Positions 21,501 to 35,317 are shown, counted from the first letter of the stretch. The stretch: DNA of 64,000 bases from Epichloe hybrida (GCA_019022495.1 JAFEKR010000024.1:248001-312000), one strand, 5' to 3'. Notes: generated by a model not told the origin, from the letters alone. A program made the numbers and translations.

Positions 21501-24500
21501 AGATATTTACTATTACTTTATAATTAAAACTACACTTATCCTTAAGGGTAAACTTAAAGTGATTAGGGCTATTTGCGTGCATTTAGTATTAGTAGTAAAT
21601 TCTTATTAGCTCCCTAATAGCTTTAATATTAATATTATGTCCTAATCTATAGAGAACCTTATATAGATATTAGATTAATGGATGTCTAAAGCGGTAATAT
21701 AATTGCTATAGCTTGCCTTCTATAAGGTAGCTCTAAGTAACTGCTTCTTCTTTCTGTGTAAGAAGCATCTAGGCATAGCCTTATTTACGTATAATAGGGA
21801 CTTTAATATTTCCTTGTTATAGTGTGTTCTTAGAGATATTAAAATTAATCTTTAGATAGTCTATATTATTAAGGGATAAAAGAAATAGAGTGTTCATAGG
21901 GATAACCTAAAAGAGGATATTTCTAAAGGGAGTAGGCATATTAGCTACTCTAAGCGTGATAATTAGGTCTCCCGCGCTAAATCTAACTAATACCTTCTTC
22001 TTTGTTAATTTATTAAGCTATAATATAGGTATCTAATGTTATAAAGTAAGAAATTAAGGGTACCTTACTATAAAGAACTTTGCGGCTCCTGTGTTAGGCA
22101 TGATCCCTTAGAATGTCGCATAGGAATAGCAATCTTCTAATATAAACATTGCTAGGGCTTTGTTTATAAGTTCTTGCTAAAAGGGGTTTTCTTTGCTTAG
22201 ACTGTAATAAGCTGCTTGCTTTGTTAGGAATTAAACTATTCTTTTGCTATTAATCTAGGTTCCGTGAGTGAAGAAGCTTATAGGTACTAGCCCGTTTATA
22301 TTATTAGGGCTATTATTAAATCTAATACTCTTTATATACTAAGCGATTTTGTTATTAATAGGGGGTTAGGACTTATGTTCTCCCTTGTACTAAGTAAGAA
22401 ATAAATAATATAAGTTATTAGTTAAATTTATAAGGTAGTGATTCTTAAAGCGTTAAAACGCCTTCTTATAGTTCTCTTTAGGGTGCTTAGATAACTAGTA
22501 TCCTTCCTTACTACATACATAGCACTTCTTTATACGAGGAGTACCTCCTCTTCCTTATGGCTTTAAGGGGTATTAGGTCTCTTTTCTAGTCCTGTTATAT
22601 CTTTAGTTAGTCTAGAATTACTCTAGGGTTATAGTTTTAGTTAGGAACTATTAATAGTTTTTCTTCTCTTTCTTAATAAGATAAAGGGTTATTCTAATCC
22701 ATTTATAGAACTCTTATAGTCTGTCTAGCGGATCTATAATCGCTTCTTTACACTCTAGAATACTATAGTAGGCTCTAATAAGTTAATTCTAGAGTGCCCT
22801 TTTAGTTTAGCCTACTTTAGGCACTACTTATTACAAGATAGCTAGTCTTTCTATGAGTTTATTAAAGTATTTAATTATTAACTTACTTAGGTTATTATTT
22901 ACTATTTCTTATAGGGAAGTGTTATTCTACTCTAGTAGATATCTTTACTATATATCCTTAGTTTTAAATTATTCTCTTATATAGCTAATAAGCATAGGGA
23001 GATCTTATGGTTATCTAGGTTTAGAGAGGTAGTCTATATAGTATTATAGTGCTTTGCCTTTAAGTATAACCTTAAAAGCATAACTAGCTTATTTAGGCTA
23101 GATATTAAGTAACTTACACTTTTTATAGAATATTTAAAGCTTTAATTTAAGGATATTATAGTTATTAGTACTATAGAGTTATTCTTTAGGGTATACCTTA
23201 GATAGGTTAATAATTTACTTTAGCAAAAGTCTCTAGGTCTATAGGAGTCCTCTAGGTGTTTCCCTTTGTATTTATAAAAGAGGTAGTAAGGTCTTTAGGA
23301 AGTAAGAGGGTAGCTTTATAGGTAGTACCCTTAGGGCTTATTATTCCCTCTAATCCTTCTTTTCCTTATATTAGGAAGGAGGAATTATAGCTCTTTAAGC
23401 TATGCTAATAGGGGCACTACTAGCCCTAGATAGCATAGGTTACCTCTATTAGTAACTCTCTTGCTTAGGGGTATTATTAGTAGTGTTACTAGGGTAATAC
23501 TACTAACTTACCTCTGGTGAAGGTATAAGTGGGGGAGTTACCTATAGATACTTACGAATAGTATCCTTAGGCAGTCTTAACTCTAGGTTAATTAACCTTC
23601 CTAGGGGAGATTAACTAGGCCTTCCTAGAGGGGATTAACTTAGTTTTCCTAGGGGAGTCTAGCTTATTAATCCTTTTAATAGTAATTATACTAATAACTA
23701 GGGTGATGGGGTAGGTTGCCTAGTTCTGATATTACTATTATCTAGTAGATTATAAAAGAACTCTTTGTTTTATAGGTTCTTTTAGAAGCCTATATACTTC
23801 TTTCTAGCCTCTTTAATATCTTTAAGAGTCTAAAATCTAAATTCTTCTTGGTTTACTACTTCTTTAAGGTTATTTACTATCTTAGTACCTTTTCTAATAG
23901 TTATATACACTCTATTATAAAGAAGATAGTCTTAAAGTCTATTCTATAAGAGGTCTTTTCCTTCTGCGAACTTATCCCTTAACTATTTGTAGAAGTTATT
24001 ACTAAATTCGGAGAATAGTGTTCTTCTAAATAACCCTTGCTCCTTATATTATTTAGTCTTTATAAGGATGTAAAAACTAATTTCCTTAGGTATTATTATC
24101 TCTTTATATTTAGAACTTCCTATTTATTAGAGTAGTTTTTCTATGATATGTTATTAAAGCCTTATAGAGATATAGGGGTATAGGTTAGTGTAGATAGGGG
24201 TTTTTCCTTTTTTAAGGTATTTATTATTATCTCTTGTTTTAATGCCTTCTATAGTATTGTTATAACTATTAGTCTTACTAGGAACTCTAAATTAACTAGA
24301 GGTCTTAAATAGTCTAGCTATATCTGATATTCTAATTGATTAGGGGAGGTAGATCTTGTGATATAAGAAGAAAAGGGGTATAACTATGATTATGTAACGT
24401 GTTTTGGATATAAAGGATTGCGAGACAAGGCAATTGACTTTAAATACGTGATAGAACGCATAATAAAGAAAGATAAGGGGATAGCTTAGCTACTAGTGTT

Positions 24501-24724
24501 AAACCTTTCTTTGTTATTTCGGAGTCTATATAAATATAGATATTAATACTAAAGTAAGAAGAGAGCTATATTATACCTTTCTGTTAGTATAACTTATTAT
24601 TAAACATAGCCCTCCTATTTTATAGGGTAAGTTATTATTAGATAAGCTGCCTTTTCTAATTAACCTTGCTAATCTGTGGTGTTTGAAGACTACGTGGTTA
24701 TCTATGAAGGTAACCACTAATTAG
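18537..24724 (-). pseudogene. Copia A gag-pol remnant
   Basis: Reading leftward, gag comes first with a zinc knuckle CYVCSKEGY near 22470-22520. The integrase core follows near 21400-21582, where KFTLKDKCSFNYKVIVNIFY and LHAINIAIAFNAAKFL can be read. The RT to RNase H region spans about 19100-20700; the RNase H segment reads TDSYSLYKCLIKL near 19200-19240. The order gag-integrase-RT-RNase H defines Ty1/copia. Stops from RIP (TAA, TAG) fill all frames. Confidence 0.85.
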
Positions 24725-25031
24725 TGTTAGATTTACAGGGTATTGAATTTAATGTAATACAGTTATAAGCCTGAAGAATAGTATTGTTATTAATTATCTA
24801 TTCTAGGCTGCGTTATCTGTTATTATAATTAATTAAGTTATTTAAAAAGAGAGGTAAAAAGCTAGAAGTTATAATATATAAAGGGAAAAGGGGTTACGCG
24901 TTTGTGTCCTTATATTTCCTAGCTAATTAATATGCCAGGTTATAGGTCACGTGTGGGGTCCGCGCGCGGCCCAAGCTTCTGCCAGGTAATTGCGGCTGCG
25001 ACGCGCGATTGATATCACCTTTGTTCCAACA
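24725..25031 (-). repeat. 5' LTR of copia A
   Basis: 307 bp ending TTTGTTCCAACA. It retains an almost unmutated GC-rich stretch (24950-25010, ACGTGTGGGGTCCGCGCGCGGCCC). Confidence 0.9.
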
Positions 25032-25200
25032 AGAATATTATAGATAATAAATAGGAGTTTAAAGGTAAAAGAATTATATTATATTACTATAATAGGAGAT
25101 ATTAGAAATACCTAGTTAAATAGAAGGGCTATAATACTTTAGAGAATTCTTAGGTAAAGAAAAGAGATTTTATTATAATAAATATTATTAAGGATTATAA
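25032..25200 (+). pseudogene. Gypsy chromodomain remnant
   Basis: Continues the gypsy frame after copia A: the degraded text IIDNK, stop, EFKGKRIILYYY followed by KYLVK, stop, KGYNTLENS corresponds to the chromodomain core YLVKWKGY..TWE. The two Trp codons have become TAG. Chromodomains in such elements steer insertion to heterochromatin. Confidence 0.75.
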
Positions 25201-27140
25201 GTAGTAATTAAGTAGCTAGTTTATAGATATAGAGGTGTATTTAGTAAAGTTTAGATAGTAGTAGTAATATATAAAAAAATCTAGATAATTTCTTAAACTT
25301 TAGATAACCTAACTTATAGCTACTTTATACTAATTACCTTATTAATATATTACTTACCTATTCCTTAGTAGTCTTAGCTATAATAATAAAGGTAAAGGAT
25401 TTATTCTTATTATTAAAGGAATCCCCCTCTTTATATATATATATAAAGCTTACTAGGGAGGTCTAGTAGCCTAATATAAGTAAGAAGCATAAATATATTA
25501 GTAGTAAGCTACTAGTAAGTTAGTAAAGCTATAAGCTAGAGCGTAAAAATATATATAAATAGAAGGTTTTATATAATAAAATATAAGCTATTAGAAGTAT
25601 TAATCTAGACTTCTAGATTAATAGTATTATTAAGTAGTAATATAGTAACTTATTTATTAGTATTAGCTTTATATATAACTTTTGCTATAAGTTATGCTTA
25701 CCTTACTTAACTATACTTATTAGTATTTTTAGTAGTTAGGAGTATATTATAAAGTTTATACTTTATATATATTAGATACTAGTAGTATATTAGTAGTAAT
25801 TAAGTTATAGAAATAAAAGATATATATATTATTAAGAAAGTATAGATTATCTTTAGGATTACTATAAGTATTAATATACTTAAAGAGTGTATAGTATAAC
25901 TAAGTAAACTAAGTAAGATACTAGTAGTATATTAGTATATATATTAGTAGTAAGAAAAAGAGAATAAACCCTAGTGTAGTCCTTATTATTATATATATAA
26001 TAAGCGTATTTTATTAAATTATTTATATAAGTTAGGAGTAATATATAGTAAGATAGTAGTAAAGTTATACTTAGAGAATTAGTATATTAGGTTAGGATAG
26101 ATTAACCCTTAATAATATATTATAGCTTTATACTATTACTATCTTTAGGTATAATAGCTTATATTATAACTTACTATATATAGTAAATATAAGGAATCTT
26201 TATTTTACTAGCACTACTAGCTATAAGTTAGTAAGGTAAGCACTAGGTAAGTAAAGATATTATACTTATATTAAAATTTTTAAAGCTAAATACTTCTTAC
26301 TAGGAGACTTTAAAGGAGATATTAGGGAATTCTTTTTACTAAAGGGAGGTAGTAGTAGTAAAGTAATAGCTTATATTAAAGATATTATTAACTACTAGTA
26401 AGTTAGTAGTAATATACTATAAGAAACTTATAAGTAAAAGATAAGTAACTAACCTATTAGTATTTAAGAGAATTTAGATATTTTAGATAAGGGTAAATAT
26501 AAATAATAAAGTAATACTATAGGATATTAGTAACTACTATAAAAGAAGCTATAAAGCTACTAGCTTATAGGTAAGGGTAACTTATAATACTAAGGGAGGA
26601 TATAAAGGGAAGAAAAGTATATAGAAGTAAGAGAAAGTAAGTCTCTTTTATATTAGCCCTAGACCCCTAAGTAATTTACGTGCTATATATAGCTAATCTA
26701 GGAATTATAATAATTATAGTTATAGCTACTACTAGTAAATATATATACTAGCTATAAACTCCTAGCGAGATTAATATAATATCCCTAATATTAGATAAGA
26801 AGTTATTTGTTTTAAATAGTATGCGTTACCTTGTTTATTTAACTTAATTATAAAATTTAATATAGGTAGTCTATTTACTTAGTGCTAATAACTTACTAGA
26901 TAGAGGTATATATATTAGAGGTAATAAAGTAATAAGTGTATAGCTATTTATAATCTAGAGGTTATAAGAAGAATTACCTAGGACCTTATAATATCTATTT
27001 TATTATTTAAAGCGGATATAATATTACATACTAATAGTATAGCTAGTAATATAGGTATTACTATAGGTTATGCGTAGTATACACACACTAGCTAAGTAGC
27101 TTTTTTTAATTAAGGATAATTATATATTAGGGGGGTAGTA
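25201..27140 (+). other. Long non-coding 3' region of the gypsy element
   Basis: About 1.9 kb lies between the chromodomain and the polypurine tract, with no frame or motif I can recognise. It is RIP-mutated throughout. This is longer than the 3' region of most gypsy elements and could hide an extra gene or an older insertion. Confidence 0.45.
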
Positions 27141-27407
27141 TGTTAGGAGTATAGAGGCTAAGGGGCTATAGATAGGATAGTTATATAATAAAGCCCTTAG
27201 ATAAGCCTTAGGTTTTATAGGTAACTAAGTAGCTATAAGATAGCTATATATATATAGTAAGGTATTTAGATAAGGACTACCTATAAGAGATGTGGGAGGT
27301 TAGAGTTTAAGACCTTTATGCACCTACCCCTAAGTAATAGCTCTCTAGCTATGACTAAGAACCTTAGCCTTCACTCCGTTTATATCTCCCCAAACACAGT
27401 CGTGACA
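27141..27407 (+). repeat. 3' LTR of the gypsy element
   Basis: 267 bp, TGTTAGGAGTATAG to CACAGTCGTGACA, less mutated at its right end. It is preceded by a G-rich polypurine tract. Confidence 0.88.
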
Positions 27408-28432
27408 AGTAAATTCTTTCTATAGGAAACTTACTAACCTTTAATAGTAGTATTATTACTCTTAAAAATAATATAATTACACTAAGGCAGAAAGGCTAAA
27501 GTAAAAAGCTTTAATTAATCCTAATAACTAATTTAAAACAGGGGTATATAGAATAATAAGCTTAAGGCGTGTATATTACCTTAATCTACTAGCCTAAAGC
27601 CTATTTTAACCTCTTTATTGCTGCATCATACTAAGACCTATTATCTTAAGATATAAAGAACCTAAACTAATAAATTTAATAGTAAATTAATAATCTAAAT
27701 TAAGGATTAAGGTTTATACTATTTAATCTTAAGAAGGTAAAGCTTTTTGTATTTATAAATAGATTATTTACTAATAACTAAGACCTTACTTCCTAACTAG
27801 GCTATATGCTTATCCTAGCTAGTGAAGTCTAAAAGGAAGGTACCTTTATAATCTAAGGTAATATTATACACTATAGCTTTACTAAGAGCAAGAGAGTCAT
27901 GAGAAGTATGCTTACCTCTAAAATCTATAGTATAGTTACTAGTGCTAATATAGCTTATATAATCTTAATGACGCTTAGGTTAATTACTTACTAATTAAAC
28001 CTCCTTATAATTCCTATTATTATCTATACTAATTTATACTCTCTATATAAATGCCTTATTAGGCTTAGTACTATAAAAGAGAAGTGCCTTATAATTAATA
28101 TTATAGCTCTTTGTTAATTATATAAACGACAAGAGATCTACGAGATTAGATGGATTAATAGGAATAATAACCTTGCTAATGTATTTATAAAGGCATTGCT
28201 AAACAAGGCATTTAAGAGGTTTATTACAAGTAATAAAGCAACTATTAGGATAGAAGGATAGGTTACGTAATTATAGCTCTTATGTTAATCTAACAAGATT
28301 AAAGGTATTAAGATTAGGCTTACTTATCCTTATATAAGCTTATAGATTAAGTATTATCTTTTATTATAGCTCTTTCCCTTACTATTTCCTTATAATGTTA
28401 TCTATGATTATTTAATCTTACTTATTTATTAA
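27408..28432 (+). pseudogene. Element Z RT/RNase H end
   Basis: This aligns with the 3' pol region of copia B (about 33,620-34,800), including a degraded YITLIY-type segment and the RNase H text near 28000-28120. It is interrupted at 28432 by copia B and resumes at 35247. Confidence 0.7.
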
Positions 28433-28741
28433 TGTTAGAACAAAGGTGATATCAATCGCGCGTCGCAGCCGTAATTACCCGGCAGAAGCTCGGGCCGCGC
28501 GCGGACCCCACACGTGACCCATAACCTAGTATATTAATTAGCTAGGAAATGTAAGGACACAAACGCGCAACCCCTTTTCCCTTTATATATTGTAACTTCT
28601 AGCTTTTTACCTCTCTTTTCTAATAACTTAATTAATTATAATAACAGATAACGCAGCCTAGAATAGATAATCAATAATAATACTATTCTTTAGGCTTATA
28701 ACTATATTACACATTAAATTCAATACCCTGTGAATCTAACA
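28433..28741 (+). repeat. 5' LTR of copia B
   Basis: 309 bp, TGTTAGAACAAAGGTG to TGTGAATCTAACA, with a GC-rich block (GGCAGAAGCTCGGGCCGCG) little touched by RIP. Confidence 0.9.
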
Positions 28742-31700
28742 CTAATTAGTAGTTACCTTCATAGATAACCACGCAGTCTTCGAACACTTGCAGATTAGCA
28801 AGGTTAATTAGAAGAGGTAGCTTATCTAATAATAACTTACCCTATAAAATAGGAGGGCCACGTTTAATAATAAGTTATGCTAATAGAAAGGTATAATATA
28901 GCTCTCTTCTTACTTTAGTATTAATATCTATATCTATACAGACTCTGAAATAACAAAGAAAGGTTTAATACTAGTAGCTAAGCTATCCCCTTGTCTTTCT
29001 TTGTTATGCGTTTTATCACGTATTTAAAGTTAACCGCCTTGCCTTACGATCCTTTATATCTAAAACACGAAACACGTTATATAATCATAGTTATACCCCT
29101 TTCTCTCCTCACATTATAAGATCTGCCTCCCTTAATTAATTAGAATATTAGATGTAGCTAGACTGTCTAGGACCTCTAGTTAATTCAGAGTTCCTAGCAA
29201 GACTAATAGCTACAATGATGCTATAGAAGGCGTTAAAACAGGAGATAATAATAAATACCTTAATAAAGGAAAAACCCCTATCTATACTAACCTATACCCC
29301 TATATCTCTATAAGGCTTTAATAACACATTACAAAAGAACTACTCTAATAAATAGGAAGTTCTAAATATAAAGAGATAATAATACCTAAGGAAATTAGTC
29401 TTTATATCCTTATAAAGACTGAATAATACAAGGAGTAAGGGTTATTTAGAAGGACACTATTCTTTAAATTTAGTAATAACTTCTATGAATAGTTAAGGGA
29501 TAAGTTTATAAAAAGGAGAGACCTTTTACAGAACGGACTTTAAGACTATCTTCTTTATAATAGAGTGTACATAACTGTTAGAAGAGGCACTAAGATAGTA
29601 AATAACCTTAAAGAAGTAGTAAACTAAGAAGAATTTAGATTTTAGACTCTTAAAGAAATTAAAGAGGCTAGGAAGAAGTATATAGGCTTCTAAAAGAACC
29701 TATAGAATAAAGAGTTCTTCCGTGATTTACTAGATAATAGTAATATTAAAACTAGGCAACCTACCCTATTACCCCGTTTATTAGTATAATTACTATTAAA
29801 AGGATTAATAAGCTAGACTCCCCTAGGAAGACTAAGTTAATCCCCTCTAGGAAGGCCTAGTTAATCTCCCCTAGGAAGGTTAATTAACCTAGAGTTAAGA
29901 CTACCTAAGGATACCATTAGTAAGCATCTATAGGTAACTCCCTTACTTATACCTTCACTAGAGGTAAGTTAGTAGTATTACCCTAGTAATACTACTAATA
30001 ATACCCCTAAGTAGGAGAATTACTAATAGAGGTAACCTATGCTATCTAGGGCTAGTAATGCCCCTATTAGCATAGCTTAAAGAGCTATAATTCCTCCTTC
30101 CTAATATAAGGAAAAGAAGGATTAGAGGGAATAATAAGCCCTAAGGGTGCTACCTATAAAGCCGCCCTCTTACTTCCTAAAGACCTTACTACCCCTTCTA
30201 TAAATATAAAGGAAAACACCTAGAGGACCCCTATAGACCTAGAGACCTTTACTAAAGCAAATTATTAACCTATCTAAGGTATACCCTAAGGAATAACTCT
30301 ATAGCGCTAATAACTATAATATCCTTAAATTAAAGCTTTAAATATTCTATAGAAAGTGTAAGTTACTTAACATCTAGCCTAAATAAGCTAGTTATACTTT
30401 TAAGGTTATACTTAAAGGTAAAGCACTATAATACTATATAGACCACCTCTCTAAACCTAGACAACCATAAGATCTCCCTATGCTTATTAGCTATATAAGA
30501 GAATAATTTAAAACTAAGGATATATAGCAAAGATATTTACTAGAGTAAAATAACACTTCCTTGCGAGGAATAGTAAATAATAACCTAAGTAAGTTAATAA
30601 TCAAATACTTTAATAAACTTATAGAAAGACTAGCTATCTTATAATAAGTAGTGCCTAAAGTAAGCTAAACCAAAAGGGCACTCCGGAATTAACTTATCAG
30701 AGCCTATTATAGTATTCTAGAGTGTAGAGGAGCAATTATAAATCCGCTAGATAGGCTATAAGAGTTCTATAAATAGATTAAAATAACCCTTTATCTTATT
30801 AAGGAAGAGAAGAAGAACTATTAATAGTTCCTAACTAAAGCTATAACCCTAGAGTAATTCTAGACTAACTAAAGATATAATAGGACTAGAAAAGAGACCT
30901 AATACCCCTCGAAACCACAAGGAAAAGGAGGTACTCCTTACACAAAGAAGTGCTATATATATAGTAAAAAAGGATACTAGTCATCTAGGCACCCTAAAGA
31001 GAACTATAAGAAGGCATTTTAACGCTTTAAGAACCACTACCTTATAGATCTAGCTAATAACTTATATTATTTATTCCTTACTTAGTATAAGGGAGAACAC
31101 AAGTCTTAAACCCCTATTAATAACAAAATCGCTTAGTATATAAAGAGCATTAGATTTAATAACAGCCCTAATAATATAAATAGGCTAGTACCTATAAGCT
31201 TCTTTACTTATAGAACCTAGATTAATAGTAAAAGAACGGTTTATTTCCTAATAAGGCAAGTAGCTTATCATAGTCTAAGCAAAGAAGACCCCTTTTAGCA
31301 GGAACTTATAAATAAAGCCCTAGTAATATTTATATTAGAAGATCGCTATTCCTATGCAATATTCTAAGGGATTATACCTAATACAGGAGCCGTAAAGTTC
31401 TTTATAGTAAGGCACCCTTAATTTCTTGCTTTATAATATTAGATACCTATATTATAGCTTAATAAATTAATAGAGAAGAAGGTATTAGTTAGATTCGGCG
31501 TAGGAGACCTGATTATCACGCTTAGAGCGGCTATAGTGCCTACTCCCTTTAGAAATATTCTCTTTTAGGTTATCCCTACAAACACTCTATTTCTCTTATC
31601 CCTTAATAATATAGACTATCTAAAGATTAACTTTAATATCTCTAAGAACACGCTATAACAAGGAAATATTAAAGTCCCTATTATATGTAAATAGGGCCAC

Positions 31701-34700
31701 ACCTAGATACTTCTTATATAGAAAGAAGAAGTAGTTGCTTAGAGCTACCTTATAGAAGGTAAGCTATAGTAATTACACCGCTGCTTTAGATATTTATTAA
31801 TCTAACGCTTATATAAGGTTCTTTGTAAATTAGGGCATAATATTAATATTAAAGCTATTAGGGAGCTAATAAGAATCTACTACTAATGCTAAATACACAC
31901 AAATAGCCCTAATTGCTTTAAGTTTACCCTTAAGGATAAGTGTAGCTTTAATTATAAAGTAATAGTAAATATCTTCTACCTAGATAGTAACCGCCTTACA
32001 CTCTACGCTATAGATATAGCTATAGCGTTTAATATAGCGAAATTCCTTAATAATATCTCTATAAAAACAACCTAGGAAGCCCTCTAAATATGCTAGATTA
32101 ATACTTACCTAAGCCCCCTAGACTTTATTATTATAGACGCTAGAACAAACTTTCATAGTAATGAATTTAGATAATTTATAGCTTTAATATTAATTTTAAT
32201 TAAGGAAGTCTCTATTAAGGCACACTATAGTATAGGGAAGGTTAAAAGGTATTATAAGCTACTCTAAAGAGCCTATAATATAATTAGACGCAAATACCCT
32301 ATAACGCTAGAACCTATTACCCTTTAAATAGTAATTAAGGCCCTAAATAACACTATAGGCCCTAATAGCCTTATCCTAACTCTCCTTATCTTTAAAGCCT
32401 ACTTATATATAATAAATAAGTCCCTACTATTACCTAATATTACATAGCGTGTGATTATAGTATAGAAAGCTACTAAAGAGATTAAGAGACTCCACGCTAT
32501 TTAGAAGGTTAATAAGGCCCTTACTAAATATAATAGCCTAGATACCTTAAAGACCCTTAGCCTACTACTTAGATTAAAGGTTAAGGTCTAGCAAGAAGGT
32601 AAGGGATAGGTAAGTCTATATAAGCTACTAATAATTACTAGAGAAAGCTATACACTTAATATACCTAGAGACCTAAAGACCTTTAGGTTAATATCTATTA
32701 AGCCTTACTATAATAATCCTAGTGTAAAGAAAATAGCAAAGCCTAGTAAAAAGGAAGGAGAAAAAGGGTAAGAGGCCTATAATAAGAACATAGTGCTACT
32801 AATACCACTAAAGCAAGGACACGGAAGGCCATAGAAGAACCCTCCTATAATGCCTTAAGGTGCTAATACCTTCCTATTAGCAAAAGAATATAGCAACCTA
32901 GCTCTTGTAATTAAGTTACGTAAGGAAGGAATTATTAAGACCCCTAGTAAACCTTTTAAGCTATTAACAAAAGCGGAAATCAACGCCCTAATTAAGCAAG
33001 GTATATTTAAATTCATTATGTTTAATAAGGAAAAACATAGTGGAATTCAAATCTTTAATTCCTAAATCATTAATAAGATTAAAGGTAAGATAACAGAACC
33101 TTATAAAAAGTCATACCTTATAATCTAAGGATATAAGGATAAAGGGAAATAGGCTATTCTTATATAGGCCCTAATAATTTAACACGCAAGCTAACGTCTT
33201 ATTCTCGCAATAGCCCTATTAGTAAGATTAAGGAAATTCCTTATCTAGCTAAGAGATATCTATTAGGCTTATATACAGGCCTATATATTACTAGAGCAGC
33301 TAATCCTATCGCGCTTACTAATTTAGATATAGTATCTCTACCCACCTAGTATAATCTTAAGGGTTATAAAACCCCTCTATAGGCTTGTAAAGGTAGGAAC
33401 ACACTAGTAGGTTATGTATTATAAGCATTATAAAGAGAACCTCTAGATAGAAACCTTTATATATAATCCCTACCTACTTATAACTACAAAGGAAAGCCCT
33501 AACTTTACCTACATTAGAATGCAAACTAATAATATAATTAGCCTCTTAGATAAGAAGTTCTCTAAGAAGGAAGAGACCTAGCTTACTATAGTAGGCTTTA
33601 ACGCAAAGCTAAAGCAATTCCTAACTTAGGACTACCCTCTTACATTTAATAGTAGCATTATCTTACTAGAGAATAATACTATTAAGATCTAGTAGAAAGG
33701 GTAGAGTAATAAATTAGAGTTAGTTCTAATAACTAACTTAAAGCGTAAATACATTAAGTAGAGGGCCCGAGGCGCTTATATTACCTTAATCTACTAACTA
33801 GAGGCTTGCTTTAACCTATCTATTACTATATAACACTAGGAGCTAACCTTGGAGGACATAAAAGCCCTTAATTACTACCTAAAGTGGCAGATAGATCACC
33901 TAGAGAGAGGTCTAATATTCATCCTAATTAACCTTAAGAAGGCAAAGCTCTTTACCTTTATAAATAAATTCTTTACTAATAACTAGGACCTATTCTTATA
34001 ACTAGGATATATACTTATCCTAGCAAACAAAGACTACACTAATAGTAAGTTTATAATTAAAGGTAATATTATATACTTTAGCTTAATAAAGAGTAAGAGA
34101 GTTACGTAAAGCGTGCTTACCTTAGAAGTCTATAGCATAGTAGCTAGTATTAATATAGCTTATATAATTATTACTACCCTAAACTTAGTTACTAACTAAC
34201 TAAAGCTCCTAAAGATCCTAGTTATTATATATATGGATTTATACTCCTTATATAAGTGCCTTATTAAGCTTAGTATAATAAAGGAGAAACACTTAATAAT
34301 TAATATTATAGCCCTTTAATAGTTATATAAACGCTAAGAACTCTACGAGATCTAATAGATTAATAGAGAGAATAACCTAGCTAATACCTTTATAAAGGCA
34401 TTACCTAATAAGGCCCTTAAGAGCTTTATCTTAACTAACTAGATAACTATCTAGATAGAGGGATAGGTTACCTATACATAACATATATATAGTAAGAGGA
34501 AAAGGTAATTATCTAGGAGGGTAGCTATAGGGATGAGATAGTAATACACAGGGGATTTACACCCCTGTAGTTAACATCCCTAGTAGCTATAACTACACTA
34601 GCTTACTAGGCCCTCCTAGTAGACTATAGAAATTAATAGTGGTACGTAGGAGGATAAAGGTATTGCTAAGGAGAAGGAAGATGTTATATACACGCTACGG

Positions 34701-34937
34701 TGTGGTATATATGTTATTTTAAGGAAAGAAGGGATTCGGAAGGACTTACTTATCCTTACATAGGCTTATAGGCTAAGCGAGATTATTATTTCCCTTTTAT
34801 TAGTAACTATATGCCTAGATAGGCTATAAGTTCTTTTTTTTATATCCCCTGTTAATTATATTTTTAATCTGTCTTTCTTTTTATTTCTATAATTAATATC
34901 GCGCGTTAATAATTATATTAAAAGAGAGAAGTTCTAG
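28742..34937 (+). pseudogene. Copia B gag-pol remnant
   Basis: Gag starts near 29150. The zinc knuckle CYIYSKKGY is near 30949-30980. The integrase core (KFTLKDKCSFNYKVIVNIFY) starts near 31920 with DFIIIDARTNFHSN around 32120. RT and RNase H fill about 33000-34450. This is the best-kept member of the family in the window, but every frame still has many stops. Confidence 0.85.
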
Positions 34938-35246
34938 TGTTAGAATAAAGGTAATATTAATCACATGTTGCAGCCATAATTACCTAGCAGAAGCTCGGGC
35001 TACGTGCGAACCCCACACGTAACCTATAACCTAGTATGTTAATTAGCTAGGAAATATAGGGACACAAACGCGTAACCCCTTTTCCCTTTATGTATCGTAA
35101 CTTCTAGCTTTTTACCTCTCTTTTCCAATAACTTAATCAATTATAATAACAGACAACGCAGCCTAGAATAGATAATCGATGACAATACTATTCTTCGGGC
35201 TCACGACTGTATTACACATTGAATTCAATACCCTGTGAATCCAACA
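34938..35246 (+). repeat. 3' LTR of copia B
   Basis: 309 bp, paired with 28433-28741. Its right end TTCGGGCTCACGACTGTATTAC is nearly unmutated. Confidence 0.9.
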
Positions 35247-35317
35247 ATTAATTCTTTTTTAATTATTTTATTAATATTATACGTTAATAGTTATATTAAA
35301 AAGAGAGAGTTTCTAGT

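Larger units (their letters stand above)
18230..25031 (-). mobile_element. Copia element A (complete, RIP-dead), TSD AGAAT
   Basis: It has 307-bp LTRs at 18230-18536 and 24725-25031 and AGAAT duplicates at 18225-18229 and 25032-25036. It is transcribed leftward: the polypurine tract (complement of CTAGAACTTCTCTCTTTTA) lies just right of 18536 and the primer-binding start just left of 24725. Removing it joins the integrase end and chromodomain of the gypsy element in frame. It is the same family as B and F. Confidence 0.92.
16255..27407 (+). mobile_element. Chromodomain gypsy (Ty3-type) element, 5' half lost, split by copia A
   Basis: The surviving parts are 16255-18229 and 25032-27407, ending in a 267-bp 3' LTR (27141-27407) preceded by the purine tract TTAGGGGGGTAGTA. 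AGTAA follows the LTR at 27408-27412 and may be the target duplicate; its partner is gone. The 5' LTR, gag, protease and reverse transcriptase are missing, apparently through one deletion that also took 2.3 kb of element Z. Confidence 0.72.
28433..35246 (+). mobile_element. Copia element B (complete, RIP-dead), TSD ATTAA
   Basis: 309-bp LTRs at 28433-28741 and 34938-35246, flanked by ATTAA at 28428-28432 and 35247-35251. It is in the plus direction: the primer-binding start CTAATTAGTAGTTACC is at 28742, and the polypurine tract AAAAGAGAGAAGTTCTAG stands before 34938. It is the same family as A but in the opposite direction, inserted in the 3' tail of element Z. The duplicated tail at 35613-35712 provides the empty site. 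Confidence 0.92.
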
